In this document: one piece after another, positions 27,279 through 37,071 of the stretch
Numbering within the stretch: position 1 is the stretch's first letter
Layout: the number at the start of each line of letters is the position of its first letter
Assembly: GCF_017873215.1 (NCBI RefSeq)
Contig: NZ_JAGGKA010000001.1
Span: 248,001-312,000 of the forward strand
Direction of reading: 5' to 3'
Length of the DNA: 64,000 bases
DNA from: Clostridium tetanomorphum
GTDB lineage: Bacteria > Bacillota > Clostridia > Clostridiales > Clostridiaceae
Translations under genes and position numbers: made by a program
The notes under the pieces: generated by a model
Told to the model about the DNA's origin: nothing
Seen by the model: the letters and a program-made list of their open reading frames with translations, nothing else
Databases searched by the model: none

Positions 27279-27899
27279 ATGAAAGATATATTTAAAATTG
27301 CAGTATTAGTGTCTGGTGGCGGTACCAATCTTCAATCCATTATAGATAGTATTAATTCCGGTTATTTGAATTGCTCTATAGAAATGGTGATAAGTGATAG
27401 AAAAGATGTTTATGCTTTAAAAAGAGCAAAAGATAATAATATAAAAACTTATGTTTTAGAAAGAAACATTTATAAGGAAAGTATATCAGATGAAATCCTT
27501 AAAATAATAGAAGGAAAGGTGGATATAATAGTACTTGCGGGGTGGCTTTCTCATTTAAAGGGAAACATAATAGATACATTTCAAAATAGAATTATTAATA
27601 TTCACCCTTCCTTAATCCCCTCGTTTTCTGGAAAGGGTATGTATGGTATAAAAGTACATGAAAAAGCTGTAGAATATGGAGTTAAAATATCTGGCTGTAC
27701 TGTACATATTGTGGATAGCGGTATGGATACAGGGCCTATAATACTACAAAGAGCTGTACCGGTTTTACCAGAGGATACGGCAGAATCTCTACAAAAAAGA
27801 GTTTTACTAGAAGAACATGTGGCTTTACCTGAAGCTATAAAGTACTTTATAGAAAATAAAATAGAGATAATTAATAGAAAAGTTATTATTAATTCCTAA
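27279..27899 (+). CDS. purN: Phosphoribosylglycinamide formyltransferase
   Basis: 206 residues, PurN family: [14 protein letters not shown] (about 8-21), VLAGWLSHL (about 86-94), [17 protein letters not shown] (about 106-122, catalytic Asn/His) and [17 protein letters not shown] with the catalytic Asp. Uses 10-formyl-THF. 22 bp after purM. Confidence 0.95.
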   Translation: MKDIFKIAVLVSGGGTNLQSIIDSINSGYLNCSIEMVISDRKDVYALKRAKDNNIKTYVLERNIYKESISDEILKIIEGKVDIIVLAGWLSHLKGNIIDTFQNRIINIHPSLIPSFSGKGMYGIKVHEKAVEYGVKISGCTVHIVDSGMDTGPIILQRAVPVLPEDTAESLQKRVLLEEHVALPEAIKYFIENKIEIINRKVIINS

Positions 27900-27918
27900 A
27901 GAAAAGGAGTTGTTTGTC

Positions 27919-29418
27919 ATGATAAAAAGAGCTTTAATAAGCGTTTATAATAAAGAAGGAATTTTAGATATAAGTAAGTTTCTACAAGATAGAGGTGTAG
28001 AGATAATATCTACAGGAGGAACTTATAAGCATTTAAAAGATAATGGAATTAAAGTTAAAGAAATTTCCGAAGTAACAGGTTTTGAAGAAATTTTGGATGG
28101 AAGAGTAAAAACACTCCATCCATTTATTCATGGTGGAATTTTAGCTATTAGAGATAATAAAGAACATATGGACACTATAACTAGTAAAGGTATAGAACCT
28201 ATAGATATGGTTATTGTAAATCTTTATCCTTTCTTTGAAAAGGTTAAGGAAGATTTATCCTTTGATGAAAAAGTAGAGTTTATTGATATTGGTGGACCAA
28301 CTATGATAAGAGCTGCAGCTAAAAACTTTAAGGATGTTGTAGTTCTAACAGATGTTAATGATTACCATGACATAAAAGCACAATTGAAAGATAATAATGA
28401 AGTAGATTATAAAACTAGAAAGAAATTAGCAGGTAAGGTATTTAATCTTATGTCTTCCTATGATGCTGCTATAAGCAACTTTTTATTGGAAGAAGATTAT
28501 CCAGAATACCTGACTTTATCATATAAAAAAATGATGGATTTAAGATATGGTGAAAATCCACATCAAAGTGCAGCTTATTATGTTTCTAATACTGATAGGG
28601 CAGCAATGAAGGATTTTACTCAATTAAACGGTAAGGAGTTATCCTACAATAATATAAAGGATATGGATATAGCTTGGAAGGTAGTTAATGAGTTTGATGA
28701 AATAGCTTGTTGTGGATTAAAGCATAATACTCCTTGCGGTGTAGCTATTGGAAATTCAGTTTTAGATTCTTATGTAAAAGCTTATGAATGTGATCCAGTG
28801 TCCATATTTGGTGGTATTGTAGCTTTTAATAAAATAGTGAATAAGAAAACAGCAGAAGAATTGGTGAAAATATTTTTAGAAATAGTAATTGCACCAGGAT
28901 TTGAAGAGGAAGCGTTAGAAGTATTAAAGTCTAAAAAGAACTTGAGAGTTATTAAATGTGATGTGAAATCTGAGAATAAATTTGAAATGGCAAAAGTAGA
29001 TGGTGGAATATTGCTTCAGAGTTCAGATGATAAATTAATAGATGAGATAAAAGTTGTAACAGAAAATAAGCCAAGTGAAGAAGAAATGAAAGATTTGATG
29101 TTTGGTATGAAAGTAGTAAAATATGTAAAGTCTAATGCCATTGTAGTAGTTAAGAATGGAAAAGCAGTTGGTATTGGTGGAGGCCAGGTAAATAGAATAT
29201 GGGCAGCGTCACAAGCTTTAGATAGAGGAAAAGAAGGAGTAGTGTTAGCTTCAGATGCATTCTTCCCATTTAAAGACGTAGTAGAAGAAGCTGCAAAATA
29301 TAAAATAAAAGCAATAATACAACCAGGTGGCTCTGTTAGAGATGAGGAATCCATTGAAGAATGCAATAAACAAGGAATTTCTATGGTGTTTACAGGAATT
29401 AGACACTTTAAACACTAG
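27919..29418 (+). CDS. purH: AICAR formyltransferase/IMP cyclohydrolase
   Basis: 499 residues from ATG 27919 (AAAGGAG 9 bases upstream; a TTG three codons earlier is too close to the site). N-terminal IMP cyclohydrolase ([18 protein letters not shown]), C-terminal formyltransferase ([29 protein letters not shown] with catalytic Lys-His, and [11 protein letters not shown]). Performs the last two steps to IMP. 19 bp after purN. Confidence 0.95.
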   Translation: MIKRALISVYNKEGILDISKFLQDRGVEIISTGGTYKHLKDNGIKVKEISEVTGFEEILDGRVKTLHPFIHGGILAIRDNKEHMDTITSKGIEPIDMVIVNLYPFFEKVKEDLSFDEKVEFIDIGGPTMIRAAAKNFKDVVVLTDVNDYHDIKAQLKDNNEVDYKTRKKLAGKVFNLMSSYDAAISNFLLEEDYPEYLTLSYKKMMDLRYGENPHQSAAYYVSNTDRAAMKDFTQLNGKELSYNNIKDMDIAWKVVNEFDEIACCGLKHNTPCGVAIGNSVLDSYVKAYECDPVSIFGGIVAFNKIVNKKTAEELVKIFLEIVIAPGFEEEALEVLKSKKNLRVIKCDVKSENKFEMAKVDGGILLQSSDDKLIDEIKVVTENKPSEEEMKDLMFGMKVVKYVKSNAIVVVKNGKAVGIGGGQVNRIWAASQALDRGKEGVVLASDAFFPFKDVVEEAAKYKIKAIIQPGGSVRDEESIEECNKQGISMVFTGIRHFKH

Positions 29419-29510
29419 TTTTTGGAGTGAAGAGTAAAAGAGAATTTTTCTCAGCTACTGCTGTGGAAAATTTTCAATACACTCTCAACTCTTCATTCTC
29501 AATTTTTAAT
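29419..29510. repeat. Intergenic hairpin element between purH and purD
   Basis: About 80-bp imperfect palindrome: outer arms AGTGAAGAGT and ACTCTTCATT (one G-U pair), with inner hairpin potential (TTTCTCAGC / GCTGTGGAAA). Lies in the 118-bp purH-purD gap of an otherwise tight operon. Confidence 0.6.
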
Positions 29511-29536
29511 TTAAATTGTGGTAAAGGGGTGTTATT

Positions 29537-30784
29537 TTGAAAATATTAATCGTTGGTAATGGTGGTAGAGAACATGCCATAGCTTGGAAAGTAGCACAGA
29601 ATCCTAAAGTAGAAAAGATATACTGTGCCCCAGGAAATGGTGGTACAGCGTTAATGGATAAATGTGAAAATATAGATATAGAAGGAATAGATTCTTTAGC
29701 AGATTTTGCACAAGAAAATATAGTGAATTTAACAATTGTAGGACCAGAAGTACCTTTAGTAAATGGTATAGTAGACCATTTCAAAGAAAGAGGTTTAAAA
29801 ATTTTTGGACCAAGTAAAAAGGCAGCAGCTTTAGAAGGAAGCAAGTCTTTTTCAAAAGATTTTATGAAAAAGTATGGAGTAAAAACTGCTGCTTATGAAG
29901 TATTCTATGAAAGAGATAAGGCTTTACAATATTTAGAGGTATGCAACTATCCAATAGTAATCAAAGCAGATGGTTTAGCAGCAGGTAAGGGAGTAGTTAT
30001 ATGTGAGAACTATTCTCAAGCAGAAGACACAATAATAAAATTTATGGTAGAAGATATGTTTGGCGATGCAGGTAAAAAGGTAGTAATAGAGGAGTTTTTA
30101 GTAGGAGTGGAAGCATCTATATTATCTATAACTGATGGAAAGGTTATATTACCATTTATATCCTCAAAGGATCACAAGCAAATTTATGACGAAGATAAGG
30201 GACCCAATACAGGTGGTATGGGTGCAATTGCCCCAAATCCATATGTTACTGAAGAAGTTATGGAAGACTTTAATGAAAACATATTAAAGCCAACATTAAA
30301 AGGAATAAATGAAGAAAATTTTGATTTTAGAGGAATAATATTCTTTGGTGTAATGATAACTAAAAAGGGAGCTTATCTTTTAGAATATAACGTTAGAATG
30401 GGAGATCCAGAAACTCAAGCAGTATTACCTTTAATGGACAGCGATTTAGTAGAACTCATTGAAGCTTCTTTAAATAATGAGCTTTCATCTTTTGATTTAA
30501 AATGGAAGAAAGGTAATTCTTGCTGTGTAGTAGCAGTGTCAGAAGGATACCCAGGAAAGTATGAAAAAGGTTTTAAAATAAATATGCCTAAGGAAGTTAA
30601 CTCATTTGTAGCTGCAGGAATATTTAAAGGAGGAAATCTTTTAACTAATGGTGGAAGAGTTCTATGTACTTATGCTGTAGAAAACAATTTAGAAGATAGT
30701 ATAAATAAAGCCTATAAAGAGATGGGCAAAATAGATTTTCATGGAATATATTTTAGAAAAGACATTGGAAAACTTAGATATTAG
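29537..30784 (+). CDS. purD: Phosphoribosylamine-glycine ligase
   Basis: 415 residues, ATP-grasp fold: GNGGREHAIAWK (about 7-18), IKADGLAAGKGVVIC (about 144-158), DHKQIYDEDKGPNTGGMGA (about 212-230) and YNVRMGDPETQAVLPL. TTG start with AAAGGGGTG upstream. Last gene of the pur operon; separated from purH by the hairpin element and followed by a strong terminator. Confidence 0.94.
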   Translation: MKILIVGNGGREHAIAWKVAQNPKVEKIYCAPGNGGTALMDKCENIDIEGIDSLADFAQENIVNLTIVGPEVPLVNGIVDHFKERGLKIFGPSKKAAALEGSKSFSKDFMKKYGVKTAAYEVFYERDKALQYLEVCNYPIVIKADGLAAGKGVVICENYSQAEDTIIKFMVEDMFGDAGKKVVIEEFLVGVEASILSITDGKVILPFISSKDHKQIYDEDKGPNTGGMGAIAPNPYVTEEVMEDFNENILKPTLKGINEENFDFRGIIFFGVMITKKGAYLLEYNVRMGDPETQAVLPLMDSDLVELIEASLNNELSSFDLKWKKGNSCCVVAVSEGYPGKYEKGFKINMPKEVNSFVAAGIFKGGNLLTNGGRVLCTYAVENNLEDSINKAYKEMGKIDFHGIYFRKDIGKLRY

Positions 30785-30864
30785 GATTAAAGTGTCAGGA
30801 TTGTGGAAAAGTAATAGATTAATTCTTAGAAAATGTTCTTAGAAGTTTTTTATAAATGTTTTTT

Positions 30865-30904
30865 AAAAGTGGTAGTTGAAATCGTAAAACTACCACTTTT
30901 TAGC
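30865..30904 (+). terminator. Terminator of pur operon
   Basis: AAAAGTGGTAGTT / AACTACCACTTTT perfect 13-bp stem with 10-nt loop, then T. Confidence 0.9.
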
Positions 30905-30921
30905 ATTAGTTCTTAAAAAGT

Positions 30922-31669
30922 TTAGTTAGATATTAAATTGATTTTCTTAGAAATATTTTTTATAATAGAGTCATTATCTGCACAACCCCAATACTTAACA
31001 AGGATTACTCCTTTTCCTTTTAAAGCAAATATTTTTTTGAAATTATTTCCTCCTTGAAGAACAATTAATTGGTCAAAATCTTTATTATTTATTTCTGTAA
31101 AAGAGCCTCCTTTGTATTTTACACTACGTTTTTTTATTAAGTCAGAAATTAAGCCCTTTCCCATAGATGGGAATTTCAATTTATAAGCCCAGGTATTAAT
31201 ATTGGAAGAATATACTTCAATGCGATATTTTTACATTTTACTAGGGATAATACCATGTTTATTAGAATAATATTGTACAGGTGCAAAGAAGCTCCAATTA
31301 TAGATATATATATATTGTCATAATCAACATTGTTTGAATTGCAATTATAAGAAGAATTTCTTGCTAATGTAGGATTTTGTTCAATATCTAATAGTCTTAT
31401 AATAGGTAAATTTGTGATGTTATATGGTAAAGGCGATGTTTTACTTATTGCAAATTGAATAAAAGGAGGAAGTATAATTCCAAAAATAAAGATACTATTA
31501 ATTATAAAACTTATTTTTCTATGGTTTTTTCATGGAGAATTGTGATTAATGAACCTTCCTTCAAAAAGAGTTTTTTGTAAGGTACGTAATATGCAAACCA
31601 ACTTTCGGGCTCATCAATACGCCAATAATCAGTAGGTCTGAGTTTTCTAATTGCTTCATTCATTTTCAT
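30922..31669 (-). pseudogene. Decayed DUF2812-type membrane protein gene
   Basis: The minus strand from ATG 31669 reads MKMNEAIRKLRPTDYWRI..ESWF, the usual N-terminus of DUF2812 proteins, but stops after about 52 codons. A second frame then stays open through a hydrophobic segment (INSIFIFGIILPPF), and a third frame carries the C-terminal part up to 30922 (IEVYSSNINTWAYKLKFP.., 85 codons from the internal Met). At least two frame changes and an in-frame TAA near 31230 make it a pseudogene. Partner of the adjoining PadR remnant. Confidence 0.6.
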
Positions 31670-31689
31670 CACCTTCCTTTAAAATCATT

Positions 31690-31977
31690 CCATCTCTTAC
31701 TAAGGCTAATAACCTATTATATTCAGCATGAAGAGCCTCCTTACCATGGGCTGTAATTATGTTTTTCTTCTACCATCATTCTCTGATAGACAGATTAAAC
31801 AATCTTTTTGCATACGGGAAAGCGCTCCATACAGCGTTCCAGGTCCCATACATTAGAGACTTCTTTAATTGAGTTCATCAGTTGATATCCTTGATTTGGA
31901 TGCATAAATGCTAATAATACATAGTACATAGATTCTGTCATAGGGCCACCAGTATATGGCACTACTAACACCTCCAT
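31690..31977 (-). pseudogene. Frameshifted PadR-family regulator
   Basis: Minus strand encodes MTESMYYVLLAFMHPNQGYQ, the first helix region of PadR regulators, but the frame is lost after ~35 residues; the expected continuation PGTLYGALSRMQKD is found in another frame, followed by more stops. PadR plus DUF2812 is a common clostridial gene pair, so both members have decayed together. Confidence 0.7.
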
Positions 31978-32009
31978 TTATTATGCAACATATATAAGGA
32001 ATCTTAATT

Positions 32010-33380
32010 TTATTTTACTTTAAGCATAAGATTTAAAATGAATTTATTTTTTTCTTCTATAATGTCTAAAATGCCATTATATTTTTTTACTATCATTTCT
32101 ATATTAGAGATTCCTATGCCATGATTGACTTTATCATTTTTTTTAGTTACAATTCCATCTTCATTATACTGAAGTTTATCTGCTGCACTGTTGGAAATCT
32201 CAATAATTAGATATAAGTCTCTAAGATAAGAGCTAATAAAAATTTTTTTATGAATATTTTCGTCCTGAATTCTCATACAAGCTTCCAATGCATTGTCTAA
32301 AGCATTGCCCAAAATAATACATAAATCTACAGAATTTAGTATAAGCACTTTAGGTATTAGAAAATCACAGATGAATTCGATGCCTTCCAGTTTGGCAATA
32401 TTATATTTTTCGTTTATAACTGCATCCGAAACAGTATTACCTGTTTTAATCTTACAATCTAATTTACTTACGGTTTGTCCAAGAGTATCTAGATATTTAG
32501 TTATTTCTTCAATATTTTTATTTTCAGCTAGATTTCTTAAACAAATAAGGTGATTGTTCATATCATGCATGATCCTACGAATGCCACTATAAACACTTTC
32601 AACATTTTTACTATGATCAATTTGCAACTTAAATTGTTGTTCCATTAATAAGTTTTTTTGCCTAATTTCTTCTCCTTGAAGCATTTTTTTAAAAGTATAG
32701 GCTGTAATAAGTATAGAAACTAATAAGGAAATGCTTACTAGTGGCACAACAGAATAAATTTCAGGAAAAATAGAGAATAGATAATAGTTTTTATTATCAA
32801 CATGAATAGCTTGAATAAAATAGAAAACTAATATCAAACTATAAGTTGCCAAGCAGGGAATAAGCAAATACAGACTTTGATATGTATTCACAGTTTTTCC
32901 TTTAAAGCTTAAAAATTTGCAAATATTTTTTAAAGCGAAAAAAAATAAAGCTAAATTTATAAGTTCACGTGTAAGGTTCATTAGGCAAAGGAGAATAAGA
33001 TCTTTTCTCATATCCATATTTAAACTATTTACATAGGAAGAAATATGAAAATCAAAGCTTAAAAAAGTGATATAAATAAGCAATAAAATAGCACTTGGAA
33101 CAATAGCAGCATAAAGCTTTATGAGAAAATTTCCATAACACAAATAACATAAAAGTATAAACCAAAGCAAATCATTTACTATAATTCTTAGGGGATACTG
33201 CATTTTTAAAGTTAAAAAATTTAAAATAATAAGAAGAACTACAAAAGAAGTAAACTTCCATATTTTATCCTTAAAACCTAAAAATTTATTTAAAAAATAA
33301 TATTGAATTGCATAGTGAAAAGGAAGAGCAAGGGTGGAAGATAAGAGGCCGATTTTATCAATTACTTGAATATTATTCAT
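32010..33380 (-). CDS. AgrC/GHKL-type sensor histidine kinase
   Basis: 456 residues from ATG 33380 (GAGGG about 8 bases upstream, 1 bp after the stop of the regulator gene). N-terminal half has about six membrane helices; the phospho-acceptor region is RRIMHDMNNHLICL (about 270), and the GHKL ATPase has the N box ILGNALDNALEAC and the G box HGIGISNIEMI. This is the architecture of peptide-sensing Agr-like kinases. No agrB/agrD-like genes are present here, so the signal is unknown. Confidence 0.85.
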   Translation of the reverse strand: MNNIQVIDKIGLLSSTLALPFHYAIQYYFLNKFLGFKDKIWKFTSFVVLLIILNFLTLKMQYPLRIIVNDLLWFILLCYLCYGNFLIKLYAAIVPSAILLLIYITFLSFDFHISSYVNSLNMDMRKDLILLCLMNLTRELINLALFFFALKNICKFLSFKGKTVNTYQSLYLLIPCLATYSLILVFYFIQAIHVDNKNYYLFSIFPEIYSVVPLVSISLLVSILITAYTFKKMLQGEEIRQKNLLMEQQFKLQIDHSKNVESVYSGIRRIMHDMNNHLICLRNLAENKNIEEITKYLDTLGQTVSKLDCKIKTGNTVSDAVINEKYNIAKLEGIEFICDFLIPKVLILNSVDLCIILGNALDNALEACMRIQDENIHKKIFISSYLRDLYLIIEISNSAADKLQYNEDGIVTKKNDKVNHGIGISNIEMIVKKYNGILDIIEEKNKFILNLMLKVK

Positions 33381-33381
33381 A

Positions 33382-34089
33382 TTATAATCCCTCACTTTTT
33401 AAATAATACATAAAGGTTTTTGAAAAATCAGAAATCTTGTATTTAGAAATATATATCTTTTCACCATTTTTTAAGGTTATAAATGTCGAATCATAGCTTC
33501 TTATGTATTTTAAATTCACAATATAACTTTTATGACATCTAAAAAAATTACAATCTTTTAATTCGCTTTCAATATCAGATAATTTATAATAATATTCAAT
33601 GATGTCATAAGTTGTATGAACTTTTATTTTTCGTAGATGCGACTCTATATAAAATATATCCTTGACAAAAATCTTAAAAGACTCACTAATGGTTTTTCCA
33701 AGAATAAATTTATCTGTTTCTTGAAATTGTAATAAAGCAGAATATAGAACCTCTCTTAACTTTTTTTCTGTAATTGGCTTTAAAATGTAGTGAAAAGCTC
33801 TTACATCAAAAGCCTGAAATACATATTCTTTAAGAGCAGTTATAAATATAATTACTGCCTCTTTATTTATTTCTCTAATTTTCTTTGCTGTTTCTATTCC
33901 ACTAAGTTTATCCATGCGTATATCTAAAAAGTATAAATTCATTTCTAATTTTGAATGTAGTAATTCTTCACCACTGTCATATTGATATATGAAACATTTT
34001 ATATTTTTAAGTTGCAAGGCTTTTTCTATCATATTTATAAGTGAAGTTCTTTGATGAATTTCATCGTCGCAAATTGCTATTTTTAGCAT
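33382..34089 (-). CDS. LytTR response regulator (AgrA-like)
   Basis: 235 residues: receiver domain (acidic pair DDE at 8-10, phospho-acceptor Asp56 in LYFLDIRMD) and a LytTR domain (about 135-230, CNFFRCHKSYIVNLKYIRSY). ATG start with GAGGTGAT. First gene of the kinase/regulator pair. Its targets may have included the decayed PadR-DUF2812 genes downstream or the MATE gene divergent from it; not shown by the sequence. Confidence 0.87.
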   Translation of the reverse strand: MLKIAICDDEIHQRTSLINMIEKALQLKNIKCFIYQYDSGEELLHSKLEMNLYFLDIRMDKLSGIETAKKIREINKEAVIIFITALKEYVFQAFDVRAFHYILKPITEKKLREVLYSALLQFQETDKFILGKTISESFKIFVKDIFYIESHLRKIKVHTTYDIIEYYYKLSDIESELKDCNFFRCHKSYIVNLKYIRSYDSTFITLKNGEKIYISKYKISDFSKTFMYYLKSEGL

Positions 34090-34355
34090 AAAATCACCTC
34101 GGCAATAATTATATCATACATCACCTCCTTCCATTAAAGATAACAACTTGCCTTATTTATAGAGAAGTAAATGTGCATTTAGGATAATGCATTTTCAGAC
34201 AACTTTTATATCGAAATCTATTTTTTAAAATTAAACAGATTGTAATAATAGGATTTGAGAATGTAATAAATAGATTAAATACAATATGAAGTTAATAAAA
34301 GTTTTTAAAATATTTTTTGTTTTTTGGATCATTTTTATATTTTTCAGAGTAGATA

Positions 34356-34379
34356 TTGATAATCGTTATCAATTATAAT
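34356..34379 (+). promoter_or_regulatory. Fur-box-like palindrome abutting a -10 box
   Basis: TTGATAA-TCG-TTATCAA (34356-34372), a perfect 7-bp inverted repeat resembling a Fur-family operator (GATAATnnTTATC core), immediately followed by TATAAT (34374-34379). Lies about 250 bp upstream of the MATE gene. The rest of 34090-34350 shows nothing recognisable. Confidence 0.5.
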
Positions 34380-34452
34380 TAATTAAAGAAAGTCATGAAT
34401 GAAATTTTAGTTAATGAATTTGTTACATATGGTAGCGCTATATAAGTAATTT

Positions 34453-34593
34453 TTTATCCGATAGCTACATCCGCAATATTTCCTACCTATACAGGTGGAA
34501 GATAGCGGCTGCTACGCTCCTAAATAAATTCTTCTAATGTTCAGATGGAGAGAGTAGTTCTCTTAAGCAAATCCACCTGAACTTAAGAATCAT
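34453..34593 (+). repeat. Structured repeat element, copy A (MATE leader)
   Basis: Homologous to copy B at 42.0-42.2 kb (inverted). Shared landmarks in order: TTTATCCGATAGC, nested hairpin CCGC..GCGG around TTCC/GGAA, ACGCTCCT, TTCTTCTAA, TCAGATGGAGAGA, and a final hairpin arm CCACCTGAA ending in GAATCA. Sits in the 5' leader between the promoter-like site at 34374 and the MATE ribosome site. Confidence 0.75.
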
Positions 34594-34626
34594 TTGATAT
34601 AGATTAAAGGAAAGGTGGAGATATCC

Positions 34627-35967
34627 ATGAGTAAAAATAGAGAAGAATTAATTAAAACAGAACCTAAAAAGTTGATGTTTAAATTGTGCATTCCAGCAAT
34701 TGTAGGAATGGTAGTAATAGGCCTGTATTCATTTATGGATGGAGTTTTTGCTGGACAACTAATAGGGAAAAATGCTATGGGTGCTGTAGCAGTTGCATAT
34801 CCAATTACATTTTTAAATAATGCTATAGCTACGTTGATAGGAATAGGGTCATCTTCTATTTTATCTAGAGCAATAGGTAAGAATGATCAAGAAACAGTAA
34901 ATAAAATTATGGGAAATTTATTATCTTTAGTATTGATATTTTCTACTATAATTATGATAGTAGGAATCACATTTGCAAGAGATATTTTGATTTTAACTGG
35001 TGCTAAAGGAGAAATTTTAGAGTTAGGGGTAAGGTATCTTCGAATTATTTTTATGGGTTCAATATTTGTTAATTTTGCACAAAGTGCTAATATGGTAATG
35101 CGTGGAGAAGGACTTATGAAAAAGGCCATGACTATTATGATGATAGGAGCTATTTTGAATATAATATTAGACCCTATTTTAATAATAGCTTTTGGAGAAC
35201 ATGGCATTGAGGGTGCAGCAGTAGCTACTATAATAGCTCAAGTTATACAAGCTGTTATTACAATGTTTTATTTTGTGAGAAAAAGTAAAAATGTTAGATT
35301 TCATAAAATACAAATTGAGAAAACACTTCTTTCAGAGATATTTTCAGTGGGAACATTTGCTATGATGATGCAATTGATGAGTATGGTGCAACAAACATTA
35401 ATGTATAGGATGGCATCAAAATATGGGGGAAGTAATCAATTAATATTAATGGGAGCAACATTAAGAATACAAGCACTTTCTTTTATTCCTCTTTGGGGAA
35501 TGAGCCAAGGATTACAACCAGTAGTTGGAACAAATTATGGAGCAAAATTATTTCCTAGAGTAAAAAAATGTACAAATACTTTTATATTAGGAGCTACTTG
35601 TCTTGCTTGTGTATTTTGGATGCCTATTGAGTTATTCCCTGAAAAAGTATTATCACTACTAATAACAGATTCTACAATAGTTAATGAAGGAGTTAATAAT
35701 TTTAGAATGATGTATAGCTTATTTCCACTAATGGGCATATTCATTATGGGGGTAACATTCTTTCAATCAATAGGTAATGGTAAAAATGCAGGTATAGTTG
35801 TTTTATTAAGACAAATAATTTTATTTGTACCAGCAATTATATTGATTCCCTATGCGGTAGGAATTACAGGAGTATGGTTTGTTAATCCACTATTAGATGG
35901 GATAATATTTGTTATAGTAGTATATTTAATGCGTAAAGAGTATAAAAAAATAAATACAATAAAGTGA
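34627..35967 (+). CDS. MATE-family multidrug efflux protein
   Basis: 446 residues from ATG 34627 (GGTGGAG six bases upstream). About 12 membrane helices with the internal duplication typical of MATE; N-terminal MFKLCIPAIVGMVVIGLYSFMDGVFAG and GMSQGLQPVVGTNYGAK in the second half mark the NorM/DinF-type branch. Probably Na+- or H+-driven export; substrate unknown. Preceded by an unusually long leader with structured element A and a Fur-box-like site, followed by its own terminator, so separate from the ABC operon downstream. Confidence 0.9.
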   Translation: MSKNREELIKTEPKKLMFKLCIPAIVGMVVIGLYSFMDGVFAGQLIGKNAMGAVAVAYPITFLNNAIATLIGIGSSSILSRAIGKNDQETVNKIMGNLLSLVLIFSTIIMIVGITFARDILILTGAKGEILELGVRYLRIIFMGSIFVNFAQSANMVMRGEGLMKKAMTIMMIGAILNIILDPILIIAFGEHGIEGAAVATIIAQVIQAVITMFYFVRKSKNVRFHKIQIEKTLLSEIFSVGTFAMMMQLMSMVQQTLMYRMASKYGGSNQLILMGATLRIQALSFIPLWGMSQGLQPVVGTNYGAKLFPRVKKCTNTFILGATCLACVFWMPIELFPEKVLSLLITDSTIVNEGVNNFRMMYSLFPLMGIFIMGVTFFQSIGNGKNAGIVVLLRQIILFVPAIILIPYAVGITGVWFVNPLLDGIIFVIVVYLMRKEYKKINTIK

Positions 35968-36012
35968 TTCTTAGTTGTTTAGGCAATTGGTATAACTATA
36001 TGTTCTTTTAAC

Positions 36013-36056
36013 AAAATAGTAGCTAATCCATTTATAGAGAGGCTACTATTTTTTAT
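36013..36056 (+). terminator. Terminator after MATE gene
   Basis: AAAATAGTAGC / GCTACTATTTT perfect 11-bp stem and T-run. Confidence 0.88.
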
Positions 36057-36136
36057 TTAAATATTATACCTTGTTAAATGGACTTCTTCTATATGATATT
36101 GATTTTTCTAAATAAAAGCAAAGCTAGTTTATCAAG

Positions 36137-36162
36137 TGCAACTTTTTACAATTCCTCTCGTA
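36137..36162 (+). promoter_or_regulatory. ECF-sigma-type promoter of the ABC/peptidase operon
   Basis: TGCAAC (36137-36142), 16-bp spacer, CGTA (36159-36162): matches the AAC-N16-CGTA pattern of ECF promoters such as SigW targets. The expected start lies about 28 bp before the ABC gene ATG. The operon itself encodes an ECF sigma factor. Confidence 0.65.
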
Positions 36163-36195
36163 AAAGAAGTGAAAATTATTTGGGAGGAAATCATA

Positions 36196-37071
36196 ATGAA
36201 AATTCAAATTGAAAATTTATCTAAATCCTATAAAAGGGTGAAGGCATTAAATAATGTTAATTTTTCTATTGAAAGTCCATGCCTTATTGGACTTGTAGGT
36301 CCTAATGGAGCTGGTAAGTCTACACTTATGAAGCTTTTAGTAGGTCAGCTTATGCCAACGGAAGGAAGTATTTGTATTGATGGCATGGAATTAAGTAAGA
36401 ATGAAAATTATTTAAAAGAAAGACTTGGGTATGTACCACAGGATTTTGGGTTATATGATAATCTTACAGTATATGAATTTTTAGACTATATAGCCGCTGT
36501 TAAAGGAATTAAATCAAATGTTAAAGGTAAAATTAATCAGTGCATTAAAAAAACAAATTTAAATGATAAAAAAGATAAAAAAATTAAAACATTGTCTGGT
36601 GGACAAAAACAAAGAGTTGGAATTGCTCAAGCATTTTTAAATGATCCCGAACTTTTAATTGTTGATGAGCCAACAGTAGGGCTTGATCCAGAAGAAAGAA
36701 TTAAATTTCGTAATTTATTTTCGGAAAATGCAAGTGATAAGCTTGTAATTTTATCTACACATATAATTGAGGATGTTGAGGCTATATGTAATCTTTTAAT
36801 AGTTATGGACAAGGGAAAAATATTATATTTTGGATCTCCATCAGAGTTGATTAAAAGAGCAGAAGGACATGTATCAACAATTCATATAAAGAATGAAAAA
36901 GAAAATGAAATTAGAGGGGATTTTAAAATTACTTCAAGGATTATTACTAGTGATGGAGTAAAGTATAAAATAGTTGGAGACAAGCTGCCTTCAAGTGCAG
37001 TAAGTACAACTCCTACATTGGAGGATGCATATGTTTATTGTATGTTAAAGGAAGGTGAGTCCTTTGAATAA
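36196..37071 (+). CDS. ABC transporter ATP-binding protein
   Basis: 291 residues from ATG 36196 (GGGAGG 8 bases upstream). Walker A GPNGAGKST (about 35-43), signature LSGGQKQRVG (about 134-143), Walker B LLIVDEPTVGLDP, and the switch His in STHIIEDVE. C-terminal extension typical of CcmA/BcrA-type exporters. Overlaps the next gene by 8 bp and therefore energises the permeases encoded downstream. Confidence 0.93.
   Translation: MKIQIENLSKSYKRVKALNNVNFSIESPCLIGLVGPNGAGKSTLMKLLVGQLMPTEGSICIDGMELSKNENYLKERLGYVPQDFGLYDNLTVYEFLDYIAAVKGIKSNVKGKINQCIKKTNLNDKKDKKIKTLSGGQKQRVGIAQAFLNDPELLIVDEPTVGLDPEERIKFRNLFSENASDKLVILSTHIIEDVEAICNLLIVMDKGKILYFGSPSELIKRAEGHVSTIHIKNEKENEIRGDFKITSRIITSDGVKYKIVGDKLPSSAVSTTPTLEDAYVYCMLKEGESFE

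Noticed and set aside
34090-34350. Possible peptide pheromone gene (agrD-like) near the Agr-like kinase
   Set aside because: No small ORF with a ribosome site and a typical pheromone precursor pattern was seen.
34453-34593. Known metabolite riboswitch in the MATE leader (guanidine, SAM, TPP, c-di-GMP)
   Set aside because: Diagnostic consensus sequences of these classes are absent, and the homologous copy B is inserted in a coding sequence, which argues for a mobile element.
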